DNA of 64,000 nt from Mycteria americana (taxonomy: Eukaryota > Chordata > Aves > Ciconiiformes > Ciconiidae): positions 560,501 to 624,500 of the forward strand of contig NC_134367.1 of assembly GCF_035582795.1 (NCBI RefSeq), given 5' to 3'. Below are positions 21,300-33,600 of the stretch, in pieces. Each line of letters opens with the position of its first letter. Within the stretch, counting starts at the first letter, position 1. The position numbers and the translations under genes are program-made. The notes below the pieces were generated by a model. That model did no database searches. It saw only the letters and a program-made list of their open reading frames with translations, and was not told the origin of the DNA.

Positions 21300-24280
21300 C
21301 CCTACAGCTTGCACCGTGCGTCCTGCGGTGCTCAGCCACGGGGACCACCCCGCAGCGATCCACGGCAGTGCCCCACGGCAGGGACCCACCCTGCGCCCTC
21401 CCGAGATGCCCCCGCGGCAAGCCCGGGGCTCCCACCCGGGGCCGGTCCCACACCCCTCTGCCCAGGCCAGGGCACCCCTGGCCCACCCTTCGCTCCATCC
21501 CTTCTCCCCACGCTCGTGCCAGCCGCGTCCCCCCAGTCCCCTGGTGCCGGCGAGCCCTGGCCCGCAGCAGGCACCGCTGGGCCCTGCCGGGATGTCTCCA
21601 GCAGCTTCTGCTCGCTGGGCACCCCTGCCCCACGCCCTGGCACCCCATGCCGGCCCCGTGCTGGGGGGGCTGGATGGAGACCCCCCGTTCGTTTCCCGGC
21701 CAGAGGCTGCCAGAGGGATCCCGGAGCCGAGCGGGGACCGGAGCAGCCTCGGGGCACCTTCCCCTGCGAGGCATTTGCGTGGCAGTGCCTTGAGAGGCTC
21801 AGAGCCCGATGGCGGGCACGGGTGTGCCGTGCAGGCTCAGCAAGCAGCCGAACCGGAGGAGTCAGCAATTCGGCTGTCTTTGGGTCTCGTGATTTGTAAA
21901 CACCCCTGAGGTTTCTGGGGGGCTGATTCAGGTTCCCGTGGCACTGGTGGTGCCGTGGGTGCCGGGGAGGGACTGGCGAGCCGGGCACTGCCGGGGCTGA
22001 CCCACCGGCCGGCAGCAGCCATGGAGGGGAGGTGGGCTCTGCTCTGTGCCGGGGGGGGGAGCGCCCGGGGGCCGGGGGCTTAGGGCTGGGCTATGAGGAG
22101 CGCTGGAGACCTCCGAAGAGCCGTGGGCCAGCGTTGGAGGAGGAGGGACCTGGGGGGCCGTGGGGAGTTGGGGGGATGTTGCTGGGTCCCTCCAGCCGCG
22201 GTGGGCACCCCGGGGCGCTGCCACCCCCGACGCCGTGCCCGCTGGGCACAGGCTGCACCGCCAAAGCCGATGTTTGCCTGGGGCCGCACGCCAAAGTCAG
22301 CACCGGCGGGTGCTGAGGACGGGGTGACCTCGGTGGAGGGGGGCAGCTTGCCCCGGGGAGCATCCCGGCACCGCCTGGACGAGTGCCCGGGGTCCCAGGC
22401 TGGCATCCGTGGACCCCCCAGGGGACCCCCCCAGCAGCGCTCGGCCGCGCTCCTGCAGCCCCACTCCTGCCCCCGGCCGTGTCGTGCTGCCGTGCCGCAC
22501 CGCGCCGGGCTGCAGCCCCGAGAGGAACCCTTCCAGGCAGGGACCCCGCCTCGCCTTCCGTGCTGGAAGGCGCGTAGTGCACATGGGGGCACTGTAAAAT
22601 AAGACATTAATTAATAATAATAATTAATGTTGCATTCCCCTGACTTAATAGGGCCGTCTCCTTCGCTGCTGCGGGGGAAGGCTGCTCCCTCCCTCCCTCC
22701 CTCCCTCCCGCTCCCATGGGTGTCTTGCAGCAGCCCTTGAGCGCGTGCCGGTGGTCCCGGCTGCGAAGGGGCCGGTGCTCACCGGGAGAGGCTGCCTGGC
22801 CCTGCCAGCTGACGGGCTGCCCGCTCCTGCCGGCACCTCCCCGTGCACAGCCGGCGGCAGCACCCACAGTGCCCGCTCGGCGCCGGCAGCAGCAGACCTG
22901 GCACGTGCGTTTGAGCCAGCATCCGGTTGCTCGCTGGGCTGGGGCTGGGATCGACTCCACCGAACCACACCGGCAGGGTCCCGCTGGGTTGGCAGCGGCG
23001 CTGGCTGCCGACGGCCGTGTCCGCGACGGCGCGGCCCCAGCACCGTGTTGGGCATCGCCCTGCGGTGCTTCCAGAGCAAGGCTTGGGTGCAGCGAGCAGC
23101 GGCGTGCCGTGGCCCAAGCGTGTGAGAGAAGGGATCTGCCCCAGCTCCCCGTCATGCTGGTGTAGCCCAGGCCTGGCGGTGGCATGGCGTGCGGGATCCC
23201 TCGGCGAGCGGCCCCGGCGCGCGGGCACGGTGAGCCCGGCTGGCTGAGCCTCGGCTCCAGGGATGTGCCAGGACGCTACCACCGGCTGATTAAACCCCAG
23301 CACCCCGGCCGCCCCCGACCCCGGGACGCAGCCACCTTGGGAGGCCGGCGAAGACCCTCGCCGTGCTCTCCGCGCGCTCTCCCCGTGCTCTCCCTGCGAA
23401 CGCTGCCGCAGCTCAGCCCCAGCAAAACCCATTTCTCCAGTTGCTTGATGTGCCCCAGGCTGCCCTGCTCTCCGGCGATGATCTTGCCGGGGCAGCATGT
23501 GCCGCGGTGACAGCGGCCGCCGTCACTCCCTCCCGGCAGGTCTCCTCCAGCGTGCTGCCGTGTTGCACTGCAGAGCCTTCGCTCCCCCCAGCCGGAGTGG
23601 CCGCGTCCCAGCGCCCCGAGCCACCGCGCACGAGACGGCTCTCCCCAGCCGCGCCACGCCGGCTGCTATTTCCGGATGCTGGCACAGGCGGCAGCTGCAG
23701 TAACCGTGTGCCTGCAGCCGAGCTCAGGCAGGCTGACCCTGGCCATGCCCCTTGCCTCCCCTTCTCCATGGACGCCCCGCTTCCCCCCCGGCCACGCTGC
23801 GGGCTGTGCTGGGGCTGGCAGGGCTTTCCCAGCCAGCTCCCACGGCCACAGCGAGGGGCGATGGCGATACCGGTGTTAGCGCCCTGCTCGGGTTTGCTGC
23901 GTCTGCCGCACGTGTTCTCCCGCTCCCTGCCCTGGCTCTGTCGGAGTCTGCCGCGCTGCAGGATTTTTTTTCCATATCCTGAAGCCACAGCCTAATTGCA
24001 GTGCTGCTCAGCACACCCGCCCTCGCACCCCGGCACGGCCGCCCTCACCCCCTGGCACGGCCGCCCTCGCGCCCCGGCACGCCCGCGCCTCATGCCGCAG
24101 CGCTGCAGGTGACTGCGCCCGCGGCGCTGGCCGGCAGCCAGCCTGGCAGCAGCCTGGGCACGCACCGCTCCCGTGCAGCACGCGCTCCCACGCCACTCGA
24201 GCAGGCGGCGTTGCCTACGGCACGGAGCGCGGGCAGCTCAGCCGCAGAGCCCTGCCCCGGCACCGGCGCGGCAGGTAGAG
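21300..24280. other. Intergenic GC-rich DNA, no gene seen
   Basis: There are no splice-bounded conserved peptides on either strand. It contains a small AT-rich island (22595-22640, TTAATTAATAATAATAATTAATG) and a (CCCT)n run at 22688-22710. Open frames here have no recognisable domains. Confidence 0.55.
22688..22710. repeat. (CCCT)n microsatellite
   Basis: Five to six CCCT tetramers lie just right of the AT-rich island. Confidence 0.8.
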
Positions 24281-24284
24281 CCAC

Positions 24285-24800
24285 GGGTAGGTGCGTGGTC
24301 ACGCGGAGGATATCTGCGTGTAGGAATGGCTCCGTGTAGGTGCGTCTGCACGTAGGTATGGCTCCGTGCCGGTATAAATGCATGTAGGTCCATCTACACG
24401 TCGTTACGGCTCTGTGTTGCTATACCATCACATAGGAATGGCTCCACGTAGGTATATCTGCACATAAGCAGAGCTTAAGGTAGGTATATCTGCGAGGAGG
24501 TACGGCTGCATCTACGTATGGCTCCGTGGCAGTCTATCATCACATAGATATGGCTCCACAGAGGGATACGTGCATGTAAGTAGAGCTTGATATACGTATA
24601 CGTGCTGCGTGTACCTGCGTGCTGCGTGATGTAGGCGTAGCTGCGTGTAAGTAGAGCTTGGTCCATCTGCAAGCAGGGGTGTCTGCTGTAGGTGTATCTC
24701 TCTATGTAGGTCTGGCTCCACATAGGAATGTCTGCCTGCAGGTACAGCTGGAGATACGTGTATCCGCACATGGGTGCAGGCGGGTACGCCTGCGGGTGGG
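24285..24800. repeat. 16-18 bp minisatellite (GTAGGTATGGCTCCGT family)
   Basis: Alternating units resembling GTAGGTATGGCTCCGT and GTAGGTATATCTGCAC repeat about 28-30 times over 500 bp, with substitutions and small indels. The array is markedly richer in A and T than its surroundings. The Tyr/Thr/His-rich translations are artefacts. Confidence 0.88.
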
Positions 24801-24902
24801 TGCGGGTGCGGGTGGGTTCATGGCAGCGCCTGGGAGGGGTGAGGGTCCGGCACCGCTCCCTCCCACCGGAGCAGCCCACGGCCCCGGCTCAGCAGCGGGC
24901 GC

Positions 24903-25068
24903 TGCCCTGCGGGGACGCCCAGCCGGGGACGCCCAGCCAGGGACACCCAGCCGGGGACACCCAGCCGGGGATGCCCAGCCAGGGACGCCCAGCCGGGGAT
25001 GCCCAGCCGGGGACACCCAGCCAGGGACACCCAGCCAGGGACACCCAGCCGGGGATGCCCAGCCGGGG
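24903..25068. repeat. 14-bp minisatellite (ACGCCCAGCCGGGG)n
   Basis: About twelve near-identical 14-bp units (acgcccagccgggg, with acaccc/atgccc and ccaggg variants) stand in perfect tandem. Because 14 is not a multiple of three, the same Pro/Gly/Ala-rich peptide pattern appears in all frames. Confidence 0.93.
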
Positions 25069-25979
25069 CCCCGGGCGAAGGCCCAGGGCAGTGCCGCTCC
25101 CCGAGGAGCAGCCGCGGGGCCGGCAGGGGCCGGGCACAGCAGAGCCGGGGTGGGAAGCGCCGCACGTTGGGCGGCTCGTGGCACCGGCTGCGCCGCGGCA
25201 CTGGGTCTCCTGCGCCCGCTGCCCAGGCAGGCTCGTCCCACCACGTTTCAACCACGGCATCACCCGGGAAGCTTCGTTTAAATGATCAATTAATGACCTG
25301 CTCGGGTTTGTATTTCTTACTTGTTTCCTTAAAGAACAGTTGCCCCGGGACCAGCTGGGGTCCTTAACCCGCTGCTAGGCCAGGCTTTGTGCTAGACCAG
25401 GCTTGGTGCTGAGCCCGGCCTTTCTTCTGGCTGAGCAGAGGACACGGTGCCGCTTCTGCCGGTGTTAATTATTGCTAGAAACAAGCCTGAGCTGCGCTCC
25501 TGGCTGGGGCAGAGGGGAGGGGCGGGCACATTTCCCCCTCCAGACCGTTATCCTCCTTTCCCCGCGGTTCCTGCCGCGGTGGGTGCAGGCGGCTGGGTTG
25601 GTGCCGGGGGCAGCGGCGGCGCTGGCAGCTCCCCGGGCGCCGGGGCTGCAGGCGACGCGGGGTCGCTCCCCCGGCCGTCTGGCTGCCTGGCAGGGGCGGC
25701 GGGATGCCTGCCATCACGGTGCTCCCTGCGTCTCCTCTCGCCCGTCCGGAGGTTTCGCCCTTGCGCCCGCTCTTGCTGACAGCTGTCGGGATGGCAAACG
25801 TTGCTCTCTCCAGAACCGCAATGGCTTTTCCCCCCTTTTGCTTTGAAACCCCTATCGAAAAGGAAAAGTCGATATGAGGAGCGTTCGCTGGGTCTTGCCT
25901 CCGCTTCCCGTTCACCGGCACGGGCACGGGGGTGGGTAGGGCTGTGAGGTGGGCTCCCACGTGGCCCGTGCCGGCGGCA

Positions 25980-26290
25980 CCCCGAGTCTCCCCACTGCCT
26001 TGTCCCCAGTGCTCCCGGCGTTGTCCCCTCCGCTGCCGCCAGTGCTCCTGGCATTATCCCCTACCTTGTCCCCGTTGCTCCCAGTGTCAGCCCATTGCTC
26101 CCAGCGTCACCCCACTGCTCCTGCCATTACCCCCCGTTGTCTCCCTTGCTCCCAGCACTGTGCCCTCCGCTGTCCCCGTTGCTCCTGGCACCGTTCCCCA
26201 TTGTTGTCCCCGTTGCTCCTCCCGTTATCCCCCTCGTTGTTCCCATTGCTCCCAGTATCGCTCCCCACGTTATCCCCCGTGCTGGGGGAC
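25980..26290. repeat. Degenerate minisatellite (TTGCTCCCAGTGTCACCCC)
   Basis: The phrases GTTGTCCCC, TTGCTCCCAG and CATTATCCCC recur every roughly 15-35 bp across about 300 bp. They form a pyrimidine-rich degenerate tandem array. Confidence 0.75.
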
Positions 26291-26299
26291 AAGTGCCGG

Positions 26300-28600
26300 G
26301 GAGGGGCTTTGCACCCCCCCAGAGCCCCACGCTCAACCCCGCTGCGGCAACGCCCGCCGTGCGGGCCGGGCGCCGCGTGCTGATGCCACACGCCGACACT
26401 CCTCACCAGCAGAGCGTCGCCCAGCCAGCTCCGCCACCATTTCGGTATTTGCCGAGCCTCACCCTTGGCGACGGGAAAGCTCTGGCAGCGCGCACCGGAG
26501 CGTGCCACCGCTCGCGGCAGGGCTGCCAGCGGGGCTGCGGTGCGCACATCCTGTTATCGCCGCGCCCGGCAGGAGGAAGCCGTCGCCGACTGCCGGGAAG
26601 GAGGAAACGGCCGGGGCAGGCGTGGGGCACCGGGGACGGGCAGCCCCCGCTTGCCCAGGGACTGGCGGGCTCTCGGCCGCCTGCGCAGAGTGAACCCGGG
26701 CACCTTCCCCGGGGCTGCTCAGTCACCGAAAAGCAGTGGGTTCATGGGTGGGGAGGAAGGCGGTTTTGGCGGCAGGGCAGCTGGCGGCGGTGCTCGGCGG
26801 AGGGGAAGCGGTGTTTGCCGGTGGGAGAGGGAGGCTGGACGCTGGCGCTGGCTGGGGGGCGGCCGAGTTAAATGAGGAGCTGCGAAAGCTGGACAGAAAA
26901 TTGGTAAGAGGTGCTGGAAACTCAGGGGAAGGCTCTGGGCAGCAGCGAGGGGATGGTGAAGGGAATTTAAGCATACAGGGAACAAGTGAAATCCTGGCAG
27001 AGACGCAGGACCGTCCCTGGGTAACGCCGCTGGCAGAGGAGAAGCGGCCGGAGAGGTCTTCTGCTCCGGCGAGGGGCCGGCAGCGGGCTCGGCAGAGGCG
27101 GAGGAGGATGGCCATGGGTAGTCCGCCTTCCCGCGCCAGGTCTCGGCATCTCTGCGCTCCAACGCGGCCGTCCTGCCCTGTGATCCTCGCCACTGGGGGA
27201 GCTGGTAGCTCCCGTCCCCTCCACGCTTTACGTCTCCGGGGGGTTTTTGCAAACCCCAAAGACCCTTCGAATGCCCGGGCAGCCCAGCGGCCGGGTGTGC
27301 CCCTTGCTGTGCCGAGAAACCCCGCGGCCCTTCGAGCCGCTCGGCCGCTGGCGTTCGGCCTTTCCAGCCGGCTCGCCATTCCCCATGGCAGGCTGCGGCG
27401 CCCGGCGTGGTCCCCGCCGCCCGTCTCCGCGGGGGCTCAGCTGGCAGCTGCGGCCGCACCGGGGAGCGCAGCGTGCCGCCTGCCCACCCACCCGCTCTCC
27501 TGCCCCGCCAGCTCCTCCAGCAGCCGCTCCTCCACCGGCAGCTTCGTTTCGGCTAATAGGTGCAATTATCCCTGGCTTAAATCTCTGCGTGACAGGGAGG
27601 TCAGGGCGGCTGGAGGAGGGCAGCAGCTCCCGGCAAGGCGTTTCCGACTGGCCGTAAATCTCCGGTCCCGTGGCTGGTGCAGCACCAGGGACCAGCCGGG
27701 CCCCGACCCGCTGCCTGCTCCTCTGCCTGGTCCTCCGCCTGCCGGGCTTATTACGGCTGGAAGTGGCGCTCGCCGGACTCAGCCTCCGCTCCAGCCACGC
27801 TCCCGCTGCCGTGCAGGGCACCGGCCACCCATCCTGCAGCCCCCGGCGGAGGTGGGGTGCCCGGGGTCCCCGGTGCCGAGCAGCCGCGCGGCCCATCGCC
27901 CCCGGCAGCTTGACCTCGTCACCGAGAGGAGCGGCGGCACCAGGCCCCGGTGACAGGTGCCAATTTGGAAGGCAGCTCCCTCCGGGGGCTCGGGCACAGG
28001 GATTGGATTAATTAATCTTGCCGAGAGGGCGGGCGCCAAATTAAGCCGGTGACACACTGTCAGCCGGTTAGTCAGCGCTGCCGCGGAGGGAGCAGCAGCT
28101 GATCCTGCCTCGGCACGGGGGGAGCTTGCGTCACGCGCCGGGCAGCCGCGCGGTGTGCCGGGCTGGCGTGCGGTGCGCCGGGCTGGCACGCGGCCTCGCC
28201 AGGGCAGGGGCCTGGGGTGAGGGCATCCCTCCCACGGAGCCGAGGGGGTGCGAGGTGTGAGGAGCATGGCACGCTGCCCGGGCAGCGTCACCGCAGGCTC
28301 TGGCGGGCTGCGTGGGGGTGGCGTGGGGGTGACGAGGGCAGCAGCGGTGCTGGTGGGGAAGGGTCCCCCGGGAAGAGGCGGGGCCGCTGCAGTGGGGCCC
28401 TGTGTTTGTCCCCCGCTCCCTGGCGATGCCGCCAGCCCAGCCAGCACCACGCTCGGGGTGGCTTCTGCCGCTGCCCGGACCCCACGGGTCCCCCTGCCTC
28501 CTCAACGGGGGGCATTTGCTCCATTTCGGGGTCCCTCTGCCCGGGTCCGAGCACCCCCCGAGTAAGCAAAGCCAAGAGCCCCACTCCGGGGATGGGGGCC
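26300..28600. other. Intergenic GC-rich DNA, no gene seen
   Basis: Nothing beyond low-level simple sequence is recognisable. The AT-rich GATTGGATTAATTAATC at 27998-28014 stands out from its surroundings but has no assigned function. Confidence 0.5.
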
Positions 28601-28624
28601 AACCCACGGCTCCAGCCCCACGGC

Positions 28625-28750
28625 AGCTGTGGGGATGCAGGCGCGATGCCAGAATAGCCAAAGGGACCCCATGGGACACAGGCGTGACGCCACCGTGGCC
28701 ACAGGGACCCCAAGGATTGCAGGCGTGATGCCACCATGGCTCGAGGGACC
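28625..28750. repeat. About 55-bp tandem duplication (GCAGGCGTGATGCCACCATGG)
   Basis: The phrase CAGGCGYGAYGCCA...GGGACCCCA is seen three times at spacings of roughly 50-56 bp, indicating a short tandem array. Confidence 0.7.
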
Positions 28751-30358
28751 CCTGTGCTCTCAGCACTCCCGTTGCCGTGCCGTGTCCCGGTGCCATTCCC
28801 GGCGTGCGGCTCCCGCAGCGCTGCTCCCGCGGCCGCAGCCTGGGCAGAGAGAGCGGCCGCCGGCGGGTCCTTCCCGCTCCCCCCGCCTCCCCCTGCCACC
28901 GCCACCCTCTGCCTGACCTTGTTTTCAGGACCGATGGATCCTCGTTACGTAACTGCTGCCGAATTTCTGCACAAGCCTGCAGAAATGGCCGACGGTCCCG
29001 GTGTCCCAAAGCCGGGGGCGGGGGGGTGGCCAGGACAGACCCCGCATGCCCCGGTCCCTCGCCTGGACGTCCCCAGCCCCGCGTCGTGCCTGCGGGAGAA
29101 GGATGCTGGACGGGGCTTGGAGACACCCTGCGTGGCTGCAGTGGGGCCGTGTCCCCAAGTGCCACCGGGGTTTGTGCCACCCCTGGCATGGCACGGCCCC
29201 CGGCAGGGCAGGGCAGCAGGAGCGGGGAGCAGGGAGCCGGGGTGCAGGGGCTGCCGGGGCTGCGCGGGGGTGCGGGAGCACCGGTGGCACTGGGAGCCCG
29301 CGGCGGTGGCCTGTCCTCAGGGGGACACAGCGTGTGTCACGTGGGGCTGCGTGTGCGCAGGGCACGCGTGCGCGAGGCAGCCGCGTGCGTCCACGTGCCA
29401 CGGGCGGGTGCGAGGGCGTCTGGGCGTGGTGAGGACCGGGACCTCTGCGGAGGGGCCGGCAGCCCCCCGCGGAGGTGGGGCAGCGACCGTGCCGGGGCTC
29501 CCCGGCACCCACGGCCGCACCCTCCACGTCCCACCCCAGCGCGGTGTTTGCCCTGCGATTGCCCACCGATAACCGCGCTCGGCGCTCCCCTTCCTCCTCC
29601 ATAAATCCTGGGTGCGGCTGCGGGACAGGGAGGAGGAGGAGGAGGGGAGGGGAGGAAGGGCAGGGGAAGGGCACGGCTCACACCAACAGCTTGCAGCGGA
29701 GCAGAGGAATCCGGTCCCTGGTGATGGATGGCGCTGGGGCGGCCGATGCAGCCCGGGGTGGCCGCTAAATGGTGCAAATGAGGAGCAGCCCCGGCCGCGG
29801 GGTCAGGCGCTGACATGGAGGCCCCCGACCCCGCGCAGGGGGAGCCGGGTGCCCCCAGCCGTGCCCCACGTCCCGGGGGGGCCACGCCGGGGGCTGCCCC
29901 GGGGGGGGGCTGCGGGTGTCTGAGCCGCAGGGACGCGGGGCCGGCCGTGGCTCCGCGGCCGGCCAAATCAGGGCGGTGGCCCCAGCTCCGGCACCCGTGG
30001 GACTCCCTGCCCGCCCAGTGCTCCAGGCGGGAGGGGAAGGAGGGGAACGGAGAGGAGAGCACTGCACACCCCGCTGCCGTCCCCCTGCCCCCCGAGCAGG
30101 GCCCGGCGGGGGTCCTGGGGACGGGGGTGGGTGCACGGACCCCAGTCCTGGCCTCGCGCGCTGCAAGGTGTTGGGTGCCCGTGAGCACCGTCCAGGACGC
30201 GGGGCCGTTGCAGGGTGGGGGCCCACGGGCTGTGCCGCAGCACCGGAGCGCGGCACCGGGGTGGGCACCGCGGCCGGCGGGTTGGGGCCTTTCCCGGTGC
30301 TGGCTGGGGGGAGCCTGGCAAGGGGCACCCGGGTGTGAGCCCGGCTGTGGGGCTCACA

Positions 30359-30470
30359 GGGTCCCTGAGGTCTCCTTGGGGTGCACAGGGTCACTGGGGT
30401 CTCCATGGGGCACATGGGGTCCTTGGGGTCTCTGTGGGGTGCACGGGGTCCCTGGGGTCTCCCCGGGGCT
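30359..30470. repeat. 30-bp minisatellite (GGGGTCTCCATGGGGCACATGG)
   Basis: Three to four copies of a 29-30 bp unit containing GGGGTCTC and GGGGYGCAC are seen in tandem. Confidence 0.85.
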
Positions 30471-30594
30471 GAGCCCGTCTGCTGCCCCGTGCTGAGCAGG
30501 AGCTGATCCCGCTCCTGGGGCTGGGGGTGATTGCGTTTGGACGTGGCACTAACGAGGGGCGAAAACGTTATCACCGATAGAACAAACAGAGGGA

Positions 30595-30601
30595 CGGGCA
30601 G

Positions 30602-30639
<38 letters not shown>

Positions 30640-30645
30640 ACATAG
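30595..30645. repeat. (GGGACA)n hexamer microsatellite
   Basis: About six to seven perfect GGGACA units occur here. Confidence 0.9.
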
Positions 30646-30649
30646 GTGC

Positions 30650-33600
30650 CGCTGGGCAGGCACCCTGGCTGCGGCCTGCAAACAGGTCCTGTCCCCGCAC
30701 GCAGCACCCACATCCCCCTCGGCGCAGCGCCCGGCCGACGCACAGCACCCACATCCTCCTTGGGAAGGGGCCCTTGGGCGAGCGGTGTCGGGGCTGTGCC
30801 TGGGAGCAGCTCAGGGCGCGTGGAGACCCCCCCGGCCACCGCTGGGACCCGGGTGCTGCCCCACGGGGAGCTGCCCCCGGGTGGGGGTCCCGGGGGTCCG
30901 TGGGGCTGGTCCCCGCGAGCGGGAGGCGGTGGGCCGGGAGCACGGCCGTCGCTGTCTGGCGATGGGCGCCATACTCAGGGCTGTCACCGACCTCGCCGCC
31001 CAAACCCCACCGTCCCCGTGTGGGCTGGGGTCCCCGGGGACCCCCCTGCGGGGGCCTGGGCGCAGCGGGCTCCGGGCGGCTCCTGGGGGGCTGTGGGTGC
31101 CAAGGAGGGGAGGGAGCAACACCGGGTGCTGCAGGGGGTGGGGGACGCAGGGGACGCAGGGGCAGTGTCCCGCCGCAGGGACCCTCCTCTGCGGGGGCTG
31201 CGTGGGAGAAGAGGGGAGCCGGGAAATGAAGCAAAAAAAATCCTCCCCCAGGAGCGGGACAACGTCCCATGTGCACCCGCCGTGCTCTTGGGGTCTCTGA
31301 AGGCTGCCAACCGGGGTGGGGGCCGGCGACGGACAGTTAAATGTGGCTATTTAGGGCCAGGGGGGTGCTGCCCCCTGCCCCCCAGCGCAGGGGTGGGAGG
31401 GAGCAGTTGGGGTGGCCGGGGGACGGGGAAGGGGACAGAGGTGGCACTGGCACCACAAACCGTCTGTGTCCCCGGGCGGTCCCGGGCACTGCTGACAGGG
31501 GCGGGGGACACAGCGCCCACTGCTCCCGCCCCGGCACACGCTCAGCCGGGGGATCCGGGATGGGGAGCAGAGCCCAGCGGTGCCGTAACGCCCGTGCCGC
31601 CCTCTCGGCCGCGCTTGGCGAACGCCAGGTCCCTGCGGAAGGAGGTTGGCGCTGCTGCCCGGCACCGCCGGGGAGGAGGTGGCCGTGGCCGGGCAGGAGC
31701 CCTGCCAGGGCCGGTGCCTGCGCCGAGGACAGGCAGCTGCCCGCAGGCAGAGCCCGGCAGCGTGCCGGTGCGGCGGCGGCGGAGCTGGGCGTGCAGCAGC
31801 GCCTGGTCCGCACCCCTGCGAAGCCGGGCCGGGCTCTCTGGGGGTTTCCCGCTCCCGCTCTCGCCTCGCGCCGGGCTCAGAGGAGCACGAAGCCGCCCCA
31901 GGCCCGGCAGCAGCCGAGAGCCGCCGGCCACGGGAAGAGCCTGCGTCTTTCCCACCGAGGCGCCTAATCTCTAACAGAAATGAGCGCCTGGAGCTGGGCA
32001 GCGCCGTGCCAAATCGGGGCCGGGAAGCGGAGGGGATGCATCTGCGCCCGTAAAGCCGCGGATTCCTGGGGCTAAGGTTTCCCCGCCGCCGGCGGCTCTG
32101 CCCGGGGATGGCAGGAGCTGGGGCGTCCCCGTGGGAGAGCCGGCGCGGGCTGCGAGCCACCGCCAACCCAACGCACCGGGGCTGGATGGGGCACGAGCCT
32201 CCCTCCATCACCGGCTCCACGTCACGGGGCAGCAGCGGCGACAACGGCCCCACCGCTGCAGGGGCCTGTGCGGGGGGTCTGGCGCCCGCTACCCCAAACC
32301 CCAGCTCCCCCAGAAGAGTTTTTAAGGCTGTGGCGGGAGGGGACGGGGGCTCCAGCGCGGATGCTCCCGCCTCGGTGCCTGCCCACCCTCCGAGCCCGGC
32401 CCTCGCCCTTTCTGCCGCCACCAGATGTGCTCAGCGGTGCAGGGTTTGCGGGGGGGGGGAACATCTGGCGGGGCGGGGGCAGCCGTGCCGGGGTGCCGGC
32501 GCCGTGCCGATGGCACAGATGCGGCAGGCGCCGCGGCCCCGAACACAGGCAGCTCTGTCTGCTCCCAGTGACCTGCAGCCATGACAAATGCGGGTAATCT
32601 CCTGGCTCTGCCGCTCCGTACGGACCCGCGGCAAAGTGCCGGCAGCTGCTCTCATACTGCGCCCTGCTTTGGGGCAGTCGTTTCCTATTAAAACCGGGTT
32701 TTTTTGCTTTTGCGTGAACCTCTCTGCTTTTTTCACGTGGTGAAGGGACAAGACACGCCTTAGGGATGAGATGAATTTATTCAGTATTTGGCAGATGACA
32801 GAACATGGCTTCCAGTTTACAGGTTTCTGTTGGAGACGTTCCCCACGCTTCCAGCACCGGCTCCAGCACGGGTTTGCCGACCGCTGCCAGGGATGCTCCC
32901 GCGCTCACCCGTGCCCACGGCCGCGCTCAGGCGGTGCCGGAAATAGGGAACGGTGTGAAGGCTTGGCGTGGTCCCCGACCCCCCGGCTGCGGGGCTCTGC
33001 TGCCGGGGACGCCCCGTTTGCGTGGGCGCGGCCAGGACTCGGGGAGCCCGGGAGCCTCCGAGCGCGCGTGTGCCGAGGGACGGCACGAGCGGCCAACGCC
33101 GCCGCCTTCCTTTCGCACATCAGCGACAGCCCAGCCGGGAGCGGGACGTGCCGCACGGCCCCGTCCCTATCCCCCGCCCCATGAAAACCGGGGGTTTCTC
33201 TCTCCTGGCGTTAACCCCTGGCACCGGGGCGCCGGCCGGGGACGCCAACGCAGGGACGTGGCTCTGTCCAGGTAATTTTCCCACGAGAAAACGTTTTCAG
33301 GTGGCCCTTTGCCTTTTCTTTTAGGCAGGTTTTGCCCTAGGGAAATTGCAAAGTTTCATTGCAAGCCGAATGCGATGGGCGCCGCTGGCCGGCCCTGCCT
33401 GCGGGAGGAAGCGCCGGGAGCCCCATGGCTCTGCCCCAGCCCCTGCTCAGCCCAAGTGGGAATTAAAAAGGGGCTTAATTGCAGCCGCCGTGGCTGTGCC
33501 CGGCATGCTGGCAGGCCTCCCCGTCGCTGCTGAGGCACCGGCTCCGTGCTGGGCACCGGCCGCCCCCGGGGAGCAGGGCAGCCTCCCCGGAAACCCAGGG

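Noticed and set aside
24658..25285. GDAQPGTPSQGHPAGD-type collagen-like peptide
   Set aside because: It is an artefact of the 14-bp tandem repeat. The same pattern occurs in all frames because 14 is not a multiple of 3.
32760..32780. Minus-strand AATAAA as the 3' end of an extra gene
   Set aside because: No exon or conserved sequence was found upstream of it on that strand.
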